Assembly (NCBI GenBank): GCA_944387745.1
Contig: CALXGD010000048.1
Location: forward strand, 1 to 6,750
Reading direction: 5' to 3'
DNA from: an uncultured Oscillospiraceae bacterium
GTDB lineage: Bacteria > Bacillota_A > Clostridia > Oscillospirales > Oscillospiraceae
DNA: 6,750 nucleotides
The position numbers and the translations under genes are program-made. Below the pieces are notes generated by a model. That model saw only the letters and a program-made list of their open reading frames with translations. It was not told where the DNA came from and did no database searches. Shown piece after piece: positions 1 to 6,615 of this stretch (its first letter is position 1; every line of letters begins with the position of its first letter).

Positions 1-911
1 AGCAGGAGCTTACCGAGTACATGGTGGGCCGGAAGGTTGATTTGAACATCGAGCGCCCTGTGGTGGAAAAGACCCGGCCCCTGCTGGAGATCCGGGACCT
101 GACCATCCTCAACGACGAGGGCGCCACCGCCATCGACCATGTGAACTTCTATATCCGGGGCGGCGAAATTTTGGGCGTGGCGAGCATCGCCGGCTGCGGC
201 CAGCGGTATCTGTGCGAGGCCATCGCCGGCCTGCGGCCCATCCAGTCGGGGCAGATGATCCACAAGGGGGACAACATTGTGGGACTCTCCCCCAAGGCCA
301 TTTTGGACAAGGGCATCTCCATGTCCTTTATCCCGGAGGACCGTCTGGGCATGGGCCTGGCCCCGTCCCTGTCCATCACGGACAACATGCTGCTGAAAAA
401 CTATGGGGACGGCAAGGGCCCCATGGTGGACCGGAAGCGGGGCCGGGCGGAGGCCGAGCGGGTGATTCAGGAGCTGGAGGTCGTCACGCCCTCCACCGAG
501 ACGCCGGTGCGCCTGCTGTCGGGCGGCAACGTGCAAAAGGTGCTTCTGGGCCGGGAGATCAAGGCGGGGCCCAACGTGCTCGTCACCGCCTACCCGGTGC
601 GGGGACTGGACATCAACTCCTCCTACGCAATCTACCACATTCTGAACCAGCAGAAGCAGGCCGGGGTGGGCATCCTCTTTGTGGGCGAGGATTTGGACGT
701 GATGCTGGCCCTGTGCGACAAGATCATGGTCCTGTGCCACGGGAAGATGATGGGCGTGGTCCACGCCCACAAGACCTCCAAGGAGGCGCTGGGCCTGATG
801 ATGACGGGGGCGCTGGACCTGTCCAACAAATACGCGGACAAGCCGGCGGGCTTCGCAAAGGACACCAACTTCGCCCCGGAGACGTCCGGCGGCGAGGGAA
901 AGGAGGCTTGA
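1..911 (+). CDS. Sugar/nucleoside-type ABC transporter ATP-binding protein, C-terminal half (5' truncated by window edge)
   Basis: The reading frame is already open at position 3 (QELTEY precedes the Met at 21), so the ATG at 21 is an internal codon and the gene starts upstream of the window. The MVGR motif there is the typical junction after the first ATPase domain of fused sugar/nucleoside ABC ATPases, so this is the second domain. Counting from that Met, I see a degenerate Walker A (SIAGCGQRYL, 55-64, no Lys-Ser/Thr), IPEDR (104-108), signature LSGGN (166-170), a Walker B/D-loop region PVRGLD (192-197) without the usual catalytic Glu, and GEDLD (222-226) where the switch His would be. A degenerate second domain is normal for this family, so ATP hydrolysis is expected mainly in the first domain. 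The protein should sit on the cytoplasmic membrane face and energise the two downstream permeases. A nucleoside substrate is inferred from the permeases. The last 30 residues look like an unstructured tail. Confidence 0.93.
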   Translation, partial: QELTEYMVGRKVDLNIERPVVEKTRPLLEIRDLTILNDEGATAIDHVNFYIRGGEILGVASIAGCGQRYLCEAIAGLRPIQSGQMIHKGDNIVGLSPKAILDKGISMSFIPEDRLGMGLAPSLSITDNMLLKNYGDGKGPMVDRKRGRAEAERVIQELEVVTPSTETPVRLLSGGNVQKVLLGREIKAGPNVLVTAYPVRGLDINSSYAIYHILNQQKQAGVGILFVGEDLDVMLALCDKIMVLCHGKMMGVVHAHKTSKEALGLMMTGALDLSNKYADKPAGFAKDTNFAPETSGGEGKEA

Positions 912-917
912 GGCGGC

Positions 918-2033
918 ATGCGGTTTCACATTGTCAAACGGGACCATTGCCCGCTGGGACAGCGGATTGCCTTCTATGTGGGAGCGGTTCTCATCGCCCT
1001 GCTGCTGGGGGCCGTGGTGCTGACCGCCATCGGAGTGGACCCCATTGATTACTACTGGCGCATGTCCACCATGGGCATGGTGGGCAACAAGATCGCCTAC
1101 CGGATTTTTGAGAACTATCTAAAAGTGTTCGTCCCCCTGGTGGTAACGTCGGTGGCCCTGTCCCTGGCCTTCAAAATGCGCTTTTGGAACATCGGCGGCG
1201 AGGGGCAGTTCATCCTGGGGGCGGTCGCCGCCGCCACGGTGGCCTTCCAGGCGGGACCGGTCCTGCCCCAGCCGGTCACACTGGTGCTCATGTGCCTGGC
1301 GGGGATGCTGGCCGGTGGGCTGTACGGCGTGCTGGTGGCCGCCTTCAAAGTGAAGTTCGGCACCAATGAGACGCTGTTGACCTTGATGCTCAACTATGTG
1401 GCCCTATACTTCCTCACCTTCCTGGGGGAGACCAAGGCCAGCTGGAACTTCTTCCTGGACGCCACCTCCGCCCGGCCCATCTTTGGCGGCTTCGACGACT
1501 GGGTGGAGTTCCCCGGGATCCTGATTGGGAAATTCAATTTGAACGTGTGTGTGATTCTGGCCTTCGCGGTGGGGGCGCTGGTCTACATCTACTTAAAATA
1601 TACCAAGCACGGCTATGAAATCGCCGTGGTGGGGGACAGCGTAGGCAGCGCCCGGTACGCGGGTATGAAGGTGGGGCGCATTGTCCTGCGGACGGTGTTC
1701 CTGTCCGCCTGCCTCATCGGCCTGGCGGGGGCGTTCAAAGTGGGCACCGCCGGCATCCTGTCCACCGCCATCACCGACGACGTGGGCTGGACGGGCATCA
1801 TCGTGGCCTGGCTGGCCAAGCTGAACACCGGGGCGATTTTCCTGGTGTCGGCCCTCATTGGCGTGCTCCAGTACGGCTCCTCGGCTGCTGCTGCTACCTT
1901 CGCACAGGTGGACTCCAGCTTTGCCGACATGCTCCAGGGGGCAATTTTGTTCCTGGTCCTGGCCGCCGACTTCTTCATCCGGTTCCGCGTGGTCCGGTCT
2001 GTGAAAGGGGGAGAAAACAATGGAAATGGATAA
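918..2033 (+). CDS. ABC transporter permease, NupP/YufP-like (BPD_transp_2 family), first of a pair
   Basis: This is a 371-residue hydrophobic protein, close to the usual 350 or so of NupP/RnsC permeases. About nine to ten membrane segments can be picked out, for example around residues 17-39, 69-86, 120-143, 153-170, 207-226, 259-276, 304-320 and 340-357. Family landmarks are NIGGEGQFILGA (91-102) and FGTNETLLTLMLNYVA (147-162). A cytoplasmic coupling loop, GYEIAVVGDSVGSARYAGM (232-250), matches the G-x-AVG-x-x-xx-A-x-YAGI pattern, though with GDS where GEN/GxN is more usual. AGGAGG at 901-906 lies 11 bases before the ATG, only seven bases after the upstream stop, so it is co-transcribed with the ATPase gene. 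It should form a heterodimeric channel with the next protein. Import of nucleosides (or another small sugar-like solute) is family-based inference; the exact substrate cannot be read from the sequence. Confidence 0.93.
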   Translation: MRFHIVKRDHCPLGQRIAFYVGAVLIALLLGAVVLTAIGVDPIDYYWRMSTMGMVGNKIAYRIFENYLKVFVPLVVTSVALSLAFKMRFWNIGGEGQFILGAVAAATVAFQAGPVLPQPVTLVLMCLAGMLAGGLYGVLVAAFKVKFGTNETLLTLMLNYVALYFLTFLGETKASWNFFLDATSARPIFGGFDDWVEFPGILIGKFNLNVCVILAFAVGALVYIYLKYTKHGYEIAVVGDSVGSARYAGMKVGRIVLRTVFLSACLIGLAGAFKVGTAGILSTAITDDVGWTGIIVAWLAKLNTGAIFLVSALIGVLQYGSSAAAATFAQVDSSFADMLQGAILFLVLAADFFIRFRVVRSVKGGENNGNG

Positions 2034-3015
2034 GCTGGGGGTCATTACCACCTTCCTGCACAGCATTGTGGTCTATAACATCCCGCTGCTGTACGGCACC
2101 GCGGGGGAAATCACGGTGGAGAAATCCGGCAGCCTGAACCTGGGCGTGGAGGGCATCATGGCCGTGGGGGCCATCTTTGGCTACCTGGTGGGGTGCTGGA
2201 CCAACAACCTGCTGGTGGGCATCCTCACCGGCTTCCTGGCGGGGGCGCTTTGCGGGCTGCTGTTCGCCGTCTTGACCGTCTCCCTCCAGGCCAACCAGAA
2301 CATCACCGGCCTGACCCTCACCACCTTCGGCCTGGGCGTCTACTTCTTTGTGGGCAACGGGGTGAAGGCGGTGAGCTGGCCCGCCATGAACGACTACGAA
2401 AACATCAAGAACGGCTTTGCCGACCTGGTCATTCCCGGCCTGTCCCAAATCCCCGTCATCGGCCAGGGCCTGTTTACCCACAACATCCTGGTCTATCTGG
2501 CTGTGGTGGTCGCCCTGGCCATGTGGTGGTATATGAACCGCACCACCCCCGGCCTGCGCCTGCGGGCGGTGGGCGAGAATCCCGGCGCCGCCGACTCCGT
2601 CGGCGTAAACGTGAAGCGCTATAAGTACCTGCACATCTGCCTGGGCTGCGGCATTATGGGCGTGGGCGGCTACTACATGAGCCTGAACATGTCCGGCTCC
2701 TTCAACAGCAGCTGCTGGATCAACGGCTATGGGTGGATTGCGGTGGCCCTGGTGATCTTCGCCAACTGGAACACCGCGCTGGCCATCCTGGGCACCTTCG
2801 TGTTCGGCTTCTTCAACACCCTGCGGGTGTCCGGCGGCAGCCTGGCCGCCGCCTTCCCCGACACGCTGGGCTGGCTGGGGGCGGTGCCCTCCCAGCTGTA
2901 CCAGGCCCTGCCCTTCCTCATCACCGCTGTCGTCCTGGTGGCCACCTCCATCCGGCAAAAGGGCAGCGGACAGCCCGCCGGCCTGGGACTCAACTACTTC
3001 CGCGAGGAGCGGTAA
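2020..3015 (+). CDS. ABC transporter permease, NupQ/YufQ-like (BPD_transp_2 family), second of a pair
   Basis: This 331-residue multi-pass membrane protein has the usual length for NupQ/RnsD permeases. The N-terminal landmark TAGEITVEKSGSLNLGVEGI (27-46) corresponds to the family's 'SERSGVVNIGLEG' region. The coupling loop TTPGLRLRAVGENPGAADSVG (175-195) should contact the ATPase, and GWIAVALVIFANWN (238-251) is another conserved block. The start codon lies inside the upstream permease gene (14-base overlap), with GGGGGAG at 2006-2012 seven bases upstream, so translational coupling is likely. A second ATG at 2026 is possible but worse placed. It is the last gene of the operon: no accessory gene such as a nucleoside hydrolase or deaminase follows, and no strong plus-strand terminator is visible directly after the stop. 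With the previous permease it should form the transmembrane channel of a BMP-type nucleoside importer. Confidence 0.93.
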   Translation: MEMDKLGVITTFLHSIVVYNIPLLYGTAGEITVEKSGSLNLGVEGIMAVGAIFGYLVGCWTNNLLVGILTGFLAGALCGLLFAVLTVSLQANQNITGLTLTTFGLGVYFFVGNGVKAVSWPAMNDYENIKNGFADLVIPGLSQIPVIGQGLFTHNILVYLAVVVALAMWWYMNRTTPGLRLRAVGENPGAADSVGVNVKRYKYLHICLGCGIMGVGGYYMSLNMSGSFNSSCWINGYGWIAVALVIFANWNTALAILGTFVFGFFNTLRVSGGSLAAAFPDTLGWLGAVPSQLYQALPFLITAVVLVATSIRQKGSGQPAGLGLNYFREER

Positions 3016-3210
3016 ATGGAATACCGGCTCTCTATGCTGTTTCTCCAAGCTCTGCTTCCAACCTCCCGGGACCGTCCAGATTTCACCTGTGGCGGACTGT
3101 CTACTCCTTGGACTGCGTAGGAAAGCACGCTCTGAGCATCTAAATTTTATGATGTAATTTTGATATTCTAGTGATTTTTTGACCAGCTACCGAAAGCAAT
3201 TTCAAAGATA
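3016..3210. other. Non-coding convergent spacer after the transporter operon
   Basis: About 195 bases with stop codons in every frame and no ribosome binding site ahead of a plausible ORF. It becomes AT-rich after about 3140. I found no tRNA, no strong hairpin with a T-run and no convincing promoter. The run of six Ts near 3175-3180 is not preceded by a GC-rich stem. Transcripts of the importer operon may therefore run on to the palindrome at 3211-3238. Confidence 0.5.
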
Positions 3211-3238
3211 AAGGGAGATGGCTTAAGCCATCTCCCTT
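3211..3238 (-). terminator. Perfect 28-nt palindrome, intrinsic terminator of the lipoprotein gene (possibly bidirectional)
   Basis: Positions 3211-3238 form a perfect inverted repeat with 12-bp arms (AAGGGAGATGGC) around TTAA. Read on the minus strand, it begins 26 bases after the lipoprotein stop, and the arm runs into TTTATCTTT, a U-rich tail typical of an intrinsic terminator. Read on the plus strand, the tail is TTAAAATG, which is poor for release, so it would be a weaker stop for the transporter operon. It sits between convergent genes, where shared terminators are common. Confidence 0.8.
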
Positions 3239-3264
3239 AAAATGTGCCATGTTATTTGTACCTT

Positions 3265-3885
3265 TTAAGGATTGGGTTGACGCAACCCTCCACCTCCTAT
3301 GATTTCTATGCCTGCATCCTCCATTTTTTGTTCCCATTCCGCTTTTTGTTCCGGTGAATCCCAACCGGATAGATTGTCGGATGAGGGATTGGAATCCTGT
3401 TTTCCCTGGCTGCCTGAATCGGTCGAAGGTGTTGTCTGGCTGCTGCCGCTCTGGATTCCAGCTGTGTCGCCTTGGCTTACACTGCTGGAAACTCCGCTTA
3501 AGTCTGAGCTATCATGGTTCCCAGAGGTCTGGCCGGACGGGCCGCCCTCTCCAGAGGCAGGGCTTCTGCCGCCATCATCAGGTCTCATAGGTGTCTCCTG
3601 CTGCTGGGTGGGTTGCTGAACAGGCTCCGGAGCAGGCGTTTCTGCTGTGTGCGTCTCTTGAGCCGGTATTTCTAGTGGCTCCATGTCGGCTGTTGGCGCC
3701 GCTGGCTTCTGCGGTTCCTGTTCCACTCGCTCCGATGGATCCGTCGGCTCCAGTGCGCTGGTGTCCGCCGGTTCTGTGACTGCTGGTGCGCCAATGTCCT
3801 CCGGTACATCCTCCTGGGTGGGAGTACAGGCGGCAAGAAACAGGGTCAACGCAAGGGACAGCGCGAAAGCTAAGATTCCTCTCAT
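3265..3885 (-). CDS. Putative secreted lipoprotein with Pro/Glu/Thr/Ser/Gln-rich tail, function unknown
   Basis: I do not recognise this gene. From the ATG at 3885 it encodes 206 residues. The N-terminus is a classical lipoprotein signal: MRG, a hydrophobic core (ILAFALSLALTLF) and the lipobox LAAC, so Cys20 should be lipidated and the protein anchored on the outer face of the membrane. Residues from about 21 to 175 are low-complexity: first rich in Pro, Glu, Thr and Ala, then in Gln, Ser, Gly and Asp. This resembles an extended, acidic cell-wall-spanning linker. A short C-terminal segment (SPEQKAEWEQKMEDAG) could form a helix and is followed by GIEIIGGGGL. No catalytic or binding domain is evident, and there is no LPXTG motif. 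The frame extends to a TTG at 3891, but AGGAG at 3894-3898 would be only two bases from it and is eight bases from the ATG at 3885, so the ATG is preferred. It has its own promoter and terminator and is divergent from asp23-fakA. Confidence 0.8.
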   Translation of the reverse strand: MRGILAFALSLALTLFLAACTPTQEDVPEDIGAPAVTEPADTSALEPTDPSERVEQEPQKPAAPTADMEPLEIPAQETHTAETPAPEPVQQPTQQQETPMRPDDGGRSPASGEGGPSGQTSGNHDSSDLSGVSSSVSQGDTAGIQSGSSQTTPSTDSGSQGKQDSNPSSDNLSGWDSPEQKAEWEQKMEDAGIEIIGGGGLRQPNP

Positions 3886-3893
3886 ATCCAAAA

Positions 3894-3898
3894 CTCCT
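3894..3898 (-). promoter_or_regulatory. Ribosome binding site deciding the lipoprotein start
   Basis: On the minus strand the sequence reads ATAGGAGTTTTGGATATG. AGGAG lies eight bases before ATG (3885-3883), an ideal spacing, and only two bases before the in-frame TTG (3891-3889). This supports the 206-residue form. Confidence 0.75.
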
Positions 3899-3923
3899 AT
3901 CGTGTCAACCGGTGTCTGATTTG

Positions 3924-3951
3924 ATTATATCAGCGCAGGAATGTTTTTCAA
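3924..3951 (-). promoter_or_regulatory. Sigma-A-type promoter of the lipoprotein gene
   Basis: The minus strand carries TTGAAA (3951-3946), a 16-base spacer and a perfect TATAAT (3929-3924). Transcription would start near 3917, giving a leader of roughly 32 bases before the ATG at 3885. Confidence 0.75.
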
Positions 3952-4086
3952 GCAAATTTGTTGCTGAGGCGTCAGAGAACCAACCAAGGAGCCAGGGGAG
4001 CTCCCCCAAAATTGGCGGCAGAGACACCAGACTGCTGAAGCGACAGACGGAGACGGCTGCGCCCTATGCCATCCGCCAAATTCTAC
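3952..4086. other. Divergent intergenic core between two opposed promoters
   Basis: About 135 bases lie between the lipoprotein promoter and the asp23 promoter. I see no gene with a ribosome binding site here. Contained symmetries are GGGGAGCTCCCC (3995-4006) and the overlapping small hairpin GGAGC/GCTCC (3988-3992 with 3999-4003, 7-base loop). Either could be a protein site or chance. The gene often found divergent from yloU in Firmicutes, rpmB (ribosomal protein L28), is not present here. Confidence 0.4.
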
Positions 4087-4115
4087 TTGTAATTTCAAGG
4101 AAAATCGACTACAAT
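4087..4115 (+). promoter_or_regulatory. Sigma-A-type promoter of the asp23-fakA unit
   Basis: TTGTAA (4087-4092), a 17-base spacer and TACAAT (4110-4115) predict a start near 4122 and a leader of about 49 bases. A TATAAA at 4123-4128 lies just downstream but has no good -35 at the right distance. Confidence 0.65.
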
Positions 4116-4170
4116 AAGACCATATAAAGCCCCAAAATTTGAGGTCCCAGCGAAAGGAAGGGAACGGCTT

Positions 4171-4518
4171 ATGAAACTGCAAAACGACCTGGGAGAGATT
4201 CGCATCAGTAATGAGGTCTTTACCGCCGTCACTGGCAGCGCCGCCACCAACTGTTATGGCGTCAAGGGGATGGCTGTCCGCTCTAAGACAGACGGACTGG
4301 TTCATCTGCTTAAGCGGGAGTCTATGGCCAAGGGCGTAAAAGTATACTATAACGAGGACGGCACCGTCTCCATTGAGCTGCACATTATTGTGGAGAACGG
4401 AGTCAACCTGATGGCGGTATGCCGCTCCATTATGAGTGAGGTTCGCTATGTAGTCAGCAAGACCACCGGCGTGGAGGTAAAATCTGTGGATGTCTGTGTG
4501 GACTCCATGCGGTTTTAA
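4171..4518 (+). CDS. Asp23/Gls24 family protein (YloU-like)
   Basis: This 115-residue protein matches the small Asp23/Gls24 (YloU) family in length and pattern. It begins with LGEIRISNEVFTAVTGSAAT (7-26), followed by YGVKGM (29-34). A central GVKVYYNEDGTVSIELHIIV (55-74) matches the family's 'GVKV..GE..V.vDl.I.V.YG' block, and a C-terminal VEVKSVDVCVDSM (101-113) matches the closing 'V.VNV.V..V' strand. AAAGGAAGGG at 4153-4162 serves as the ribosome binding site. Family members are small cytoplasmic or membrane-associated proteins linked to envelope stress; the biochemical role of YloU itself is not settled. The gene is followed after 30 bases by the FakA-type kinase, a pairing widely conserved in Firmicutes, which supports the assignment. 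No signal peptide or membrane segment is seen. Confidence 0.9.
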   Translation: MKLQNDLGEIRISNEVFTAVTGSAATNCYGVKGMAVRSKTDGLVHLLKRESMAKGVKVYYNEDGTVSIELHIIVENGVNLMAVCRSIMSEVRYVVSKTTGVEVKSVDVCVDSMRF

Positions 4519-4548
4519 TTAGACACTGTAGAAAGGAATTGGGCCGAT

Positions 4549-6237
4549 ATGAGACAAATCATTGATGCGGCGGCCTTTCAGCAGATGGTCATCCATGCCG
4601 CCGCCGCGATTTCCGCGGAAAAACAACAGGTCAACGACCTAAATGTGTTCCCGGTGCCCGATGGAGACACAGGGACCAATATGAGCTTAACCATGGCTGC
4701 AGCTGCGGCGGAGATGAAGAAAAAGCAGTTTGATGCCGTGGGACAGGCAGCTCAGACGACGGCGTCCGCTCTCCTGCGGGGGGCCAGAGGAAACTCCGGT
4801 GTGATCTTGTCGCTGCTGTTCCGGGGATTTGCCAAGGCCATTCGAGACCGGGAGACCATAGATGGCCGTGACTTGGCTATCGCCCTGGATTTCGGTGTGG
4901 CTGCCGCCTATAAAGCGGTGATGAAGCCGGCCGAGGGTACAATTCTCACCGTCTCCCGCATGGCGGCGGCCCGAGCCGCCGGCACCGCCCGGGAGGACAA
5001 CGGGTTTGAGGCCGTGCTGACAGCGGCCATCGAAGAGGGAGAAAGCGCCCTGGCGGAGACGGTGGAACAGAACCCGGTGCTGAAAAAGGCCGGGGTAGTG
5101 GACGCCGGCGGAAAGGGCTTCCTCCTGATTCTCCAGGGGATGCTGGATTCCCTTCAGGGCAGGCCTATGCCGGAGCTCCAGGAGCCTGTTTCGGCGGAGA
5201 AGGCCGATTTCAAGGCGGCCTCACAAGAGGAGATTACCTTCGCTTTTGACACTGTGTTTATTGTCCGAAAAAAGGGAGCCAAAGTGAACCTGGAACCCTT
5301 CCGCACCTATTTGAATGGGATCGGAGATAGCCTAGTCATCGGCGAGGACGATGAGGCCTTTAAGGTCCACGTGCATACCAATATTCCAGGGGCGGCGCTG
5401 ACAGAGGCGCAGAAATACGGAACCTTGGAGTTGGCGAAGATTGAAAACATGCGCACCCAGGCGGAGGATTTAGCCCAGGGCAGACACGTCCAGAGCACCG
5501 ATGACCTGGAGGCGGTGGAGCAGGCGCTGGAGGCCGAACATGCCGGAGAGGAGGAGCCTGCAAAAGCGGCTCCGGAAAAGGAATACGGCTATGTGGCGGT
5601 ATGCGCCGGAGCTGGCCTGGAGGCTGTGTTCCGGGATCTTGGTGTGGACGGCGTCATCTCCGGGGGGCAGACGATGAACCCCTCTACAGAGGATATCCTG
5701 CGTGAGATCGACCGCACTCCCGCCCGGGTGGTCTATGTGCTTCCCAACAACAAGAACATTATCCTGGCGGCAGAGCAGTGCGTTCGGCTGTGCGAGGATA
5801 AAACGGTTGTAGTCCTGCCTACTAAGACAGTGCCCCAGGGGATTGCCGCAATGCTGGCGGTGGACCCGGAGGCCGGGCAGGATGAGCTCACAGAGCTGAT
5901 GCTCCAGGCGGCAAAGAGGGTTCGCACCGCTGAGATCACCTATGCGGCCCGAGATTCAGAGTTTGACGGCACAGCCATCAAGGAGGGGGACTACCTGGCC
6001 CTCTTGGAGCACCAGCTCTTCGGTACGGATCAGAGCTTGGAGGTGCTAATGCGCCGGCTGGCCAAGTCGGAGGCGCTCCAGAAGGCGGAATTTATCTCCG
6101 TCTTTTACGGGGAGAATGTCACGGAGCAGCAGGCGGAGCAGGCGGTGCAGCAGATTACAGAGGCCTGTCCCAACGCAGAGGTGAACTTGCTGCCAGGGGG
6201 ACAGCCGGTCTACTACTATATGATTTCCGCAGAGTAA
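4549..6237 (+). CDS. fakA: FakA/YloV-like fatty acid kinase, DAK2 (DhaL) domain protein
   Basis: This 562-residue protein has the size and three-part layout of FakA/YloV. The N-terminal DhaL-type kinase domain (about 1-205) carries NVFPVPDGDTGTNM (32-45), whose Asp38 and Asp40 should bind Mg-ATP, GARGNSG (78-84) and KPAEGTILTV (126-135). The middle domain (about 225-305) includes HVHT (274-277) and GTLELAKIENMRTQ (291-304). After an acidic linker (about 310-345), the C-terminal domain shows SGGQTMNPSTEDI (371-383) and LPNNKNI (398-404). In the known system FakA phosphorylates fatty acids held by a DegV-family FakB protein; no FakB gene lies here, which is common. At residue 234, where FakA proteins usually have the Cys of a YCTEF motif, this protein has Asp (FDTVF). 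AAAGGAA at 4532-4538 precedes the ATG. It is probably co-transcribed with asp23 from the promoter at 4087-4115 and ends at the terminator at 6286-6315. Annotation as a DAK2-domain protein is near certain; true fatty acid kinase activity is family inference. Confidence 0.92.
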   Translation: MRQIIDAAAFQQMVIHAAAAISAEKQQVNDLNVFPVPDGDTGTNMSLTMAAAAAEMKKKQFDAVGQAAQTTASALLRGARGNSGVILSLLFRGFAKAIRDRETIDGRDLAIALDFGVAAAYKAVMKPAEGTILTVSRMAAARAAGTAREDNGFEAVLTAAIEEGESALAETVEQNPVLKKAGVVDAGGKGFLLILQGMLDSLQGRPMPELQEPVSAEKADFKAASQEEITFAFDTVFIVRKKGAKVNLEPFRTYLNGIGDSLVIGEDDEAFKVHVHTNIPGAALTEAQKYGTLELAKIENMRTQAEDLAQGRHVQSTDDLEAVEQALEAEHAGEEEPAKAAPEKEYGYVAVCAGAGLEAVFRDLGVDGVISGGQTMNPSTEDILREIDRTPARVVYVLPNNKNIILAAEQCVRLCEDKTVVVLPTKTVPQGIAAMLAVDPEAGQDELTELMLQAAKRVRTAEITYAARDSEFDGTAIKEGDYLALLEHQLFGTDQSLEVLMRRLAKSEALQKAEFISVFYGENVTEQQAEQAVQQITEACPNAEVNLLPGGQPVYYYMISAE

Positions 6238-6285
6238 GAGGGTTCCGCTGAATGAGACGTGCGGAGCTAATATCAAAGAAAGCTG

Positions 6286-6315
6286 AAAACAGCCGCCTCC
6301 GGCGGCTGTTTTTTT
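6286..6315 (+). terminator. Strong intrinsic terminator after fakA
   Basis: The 12-bp stem AAAACAGCCGCC (6286-6297) / GGCGGCTGTTTT (6301-6312) closes on a TCC loop and runs into seven Ts (6309-6315), 48 bases after the fakA stop. The A-rich 5' side also gives some terminator character on the other strand, but no minus-strand gene lies nearby to use it. Confidence 0.95.
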
Positions 6316-6335
6316 ATGGATCGAGGTCCGCTGAG

Positions 6336-6362
6336 TTGTGGAAAAAAAGAAAAAAACCACAA
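6336..6362. repeat. Inverted repeat TTGTGG/CCACAA around an A7-G-A7 core
   Basis: TTGTGG (6336-6341) and CCACAA (6357-6362) are perfect 6-base inverted arms flanking 15 bases that are all A except a central G. It sits between the fakA terminator and the rpsJ promoter, about 57 bases upstream of the -35 element. The A-tracts should bend DNA. Whether it is a protein site, an upstream activating element or chance is unknown. Confidence 0.45.
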
Positions 6363-6402
6363 TATGTAGGGCCGGCTTCGGAGAGGACGTCAAAGGAGAA
6401 AG

Positions 6403-6448
6403 TTTTAAAAAAAAATCCTTGACACACACGGGTTAGTTGATGTATGAT
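6403..6448 (+). promoter_or_regulatory. Strong promoter of the rpsJ (S10) operon with A-rich upstream element
   Basis: A consensus TTGACA (6419-6424), an 18-base spacer and TATGAT (6443-6448) form the best promoter in the window. Directly upstream, TTTTAAAAAAAAA (6403-6415) has the composition and position of an UP element, as expected for a heavily transcribed ribosomal protein operon. Transcription should start at about 6454-6456. Confidence 0.8.
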
Positions 6449-6584
6449 ACCAAAGTCCCTGCAAGGGACAACGCGATGATGCGGGAGATTGCTCAGCAAT
6501 GAGGGAACTTCCGCGGAGTATGTCCGAGCTAGAATCGGGCGGCTGAAGGACCTAGGCACAGCGTATATCGCTGTGGCTGGGGGG

Positions 6585-6615
6585 AACCGGCCTGCTTGTC
6601 GCGCCGGTTTCTTTC
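6585..6615 (+). terminator. Terminator-like hairpin inside the rpsJ leader
   Basis: AACCGGC (6585-6591) pairs perfectly with GCCGGTT (6603-6609) over an 11-base loop. The stem can be lengthened by G6583-C6611 and a G-U pair. The tail TTTCTTTC (6608-6615) is U-rich but interrupted by C, so it is a weaker terminator than the one after fakA. It could be an attenuator or only a structural element of the leader. Confidence 0.4.

Noticed and set aside
21..23. ATG at 21 as the start of the ATPase gene
   Set aside because: The frame is open upstream to position 3 with family-like residues, and no ribosome binding site is placed for this ATG; it is the internal Met of the MVGR inter-domain motif.
212..1048. 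Plus-strand open frame overlapping the ATPase and first permease in another frame
   Set aside because: Its Gly/Pro/Arg-rich translation resembles no protein, while the overlapping frames have clear ABC motifs.
1975..3048. Long minus-strand open frame (about 357 codons) opposite the second permease
   Set aside because: It mirrors the permease gene, its translation is low-complexity Gly/Ala/His/Gln/Asp-rich, and it lacks recognisable domains. It arises from GC-rich codon bias on the coding strand.
3889..3891. TTG as start of the lipoprotein, giving two extra residues
   Set aside because: The AGGAG site would be only two bases away; the ATG at 3885 has the ideal eight-base spacing.
3299..3919. 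Several plus-strand open frames across the lipoprotein gene
   Set aside because: The minus-strand frame has a signal peptide, lipobox, ribosome binding site, promoter and terminator; the plus-strand frames have none of these.
3925..4383. Minus-strand open frame opposite the asp23 start and promoter region
   Set aside because: It runs antisense through a conserved Asp23 gene, has no convincing ribosome binding site and carries no domain.
6338..6346. DnaA-box-like TTTTCCACA on the minus strand
   Set aside because: It is a single site with one mismatch to TTATCCACA, produced by the A-tract inverted repeat; there is no cluster of boxes and no dnaA, dnaN or other origin context.
6579..6615. GGGGGGAACCGGC followed by a hairpin, reminiscent of a T-box sequence
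   Set aside because: The match to the T-box GGGTGGNACCGCG core is poor, no stem I landmarks were found, and rpsJ is not a usual T-box target.
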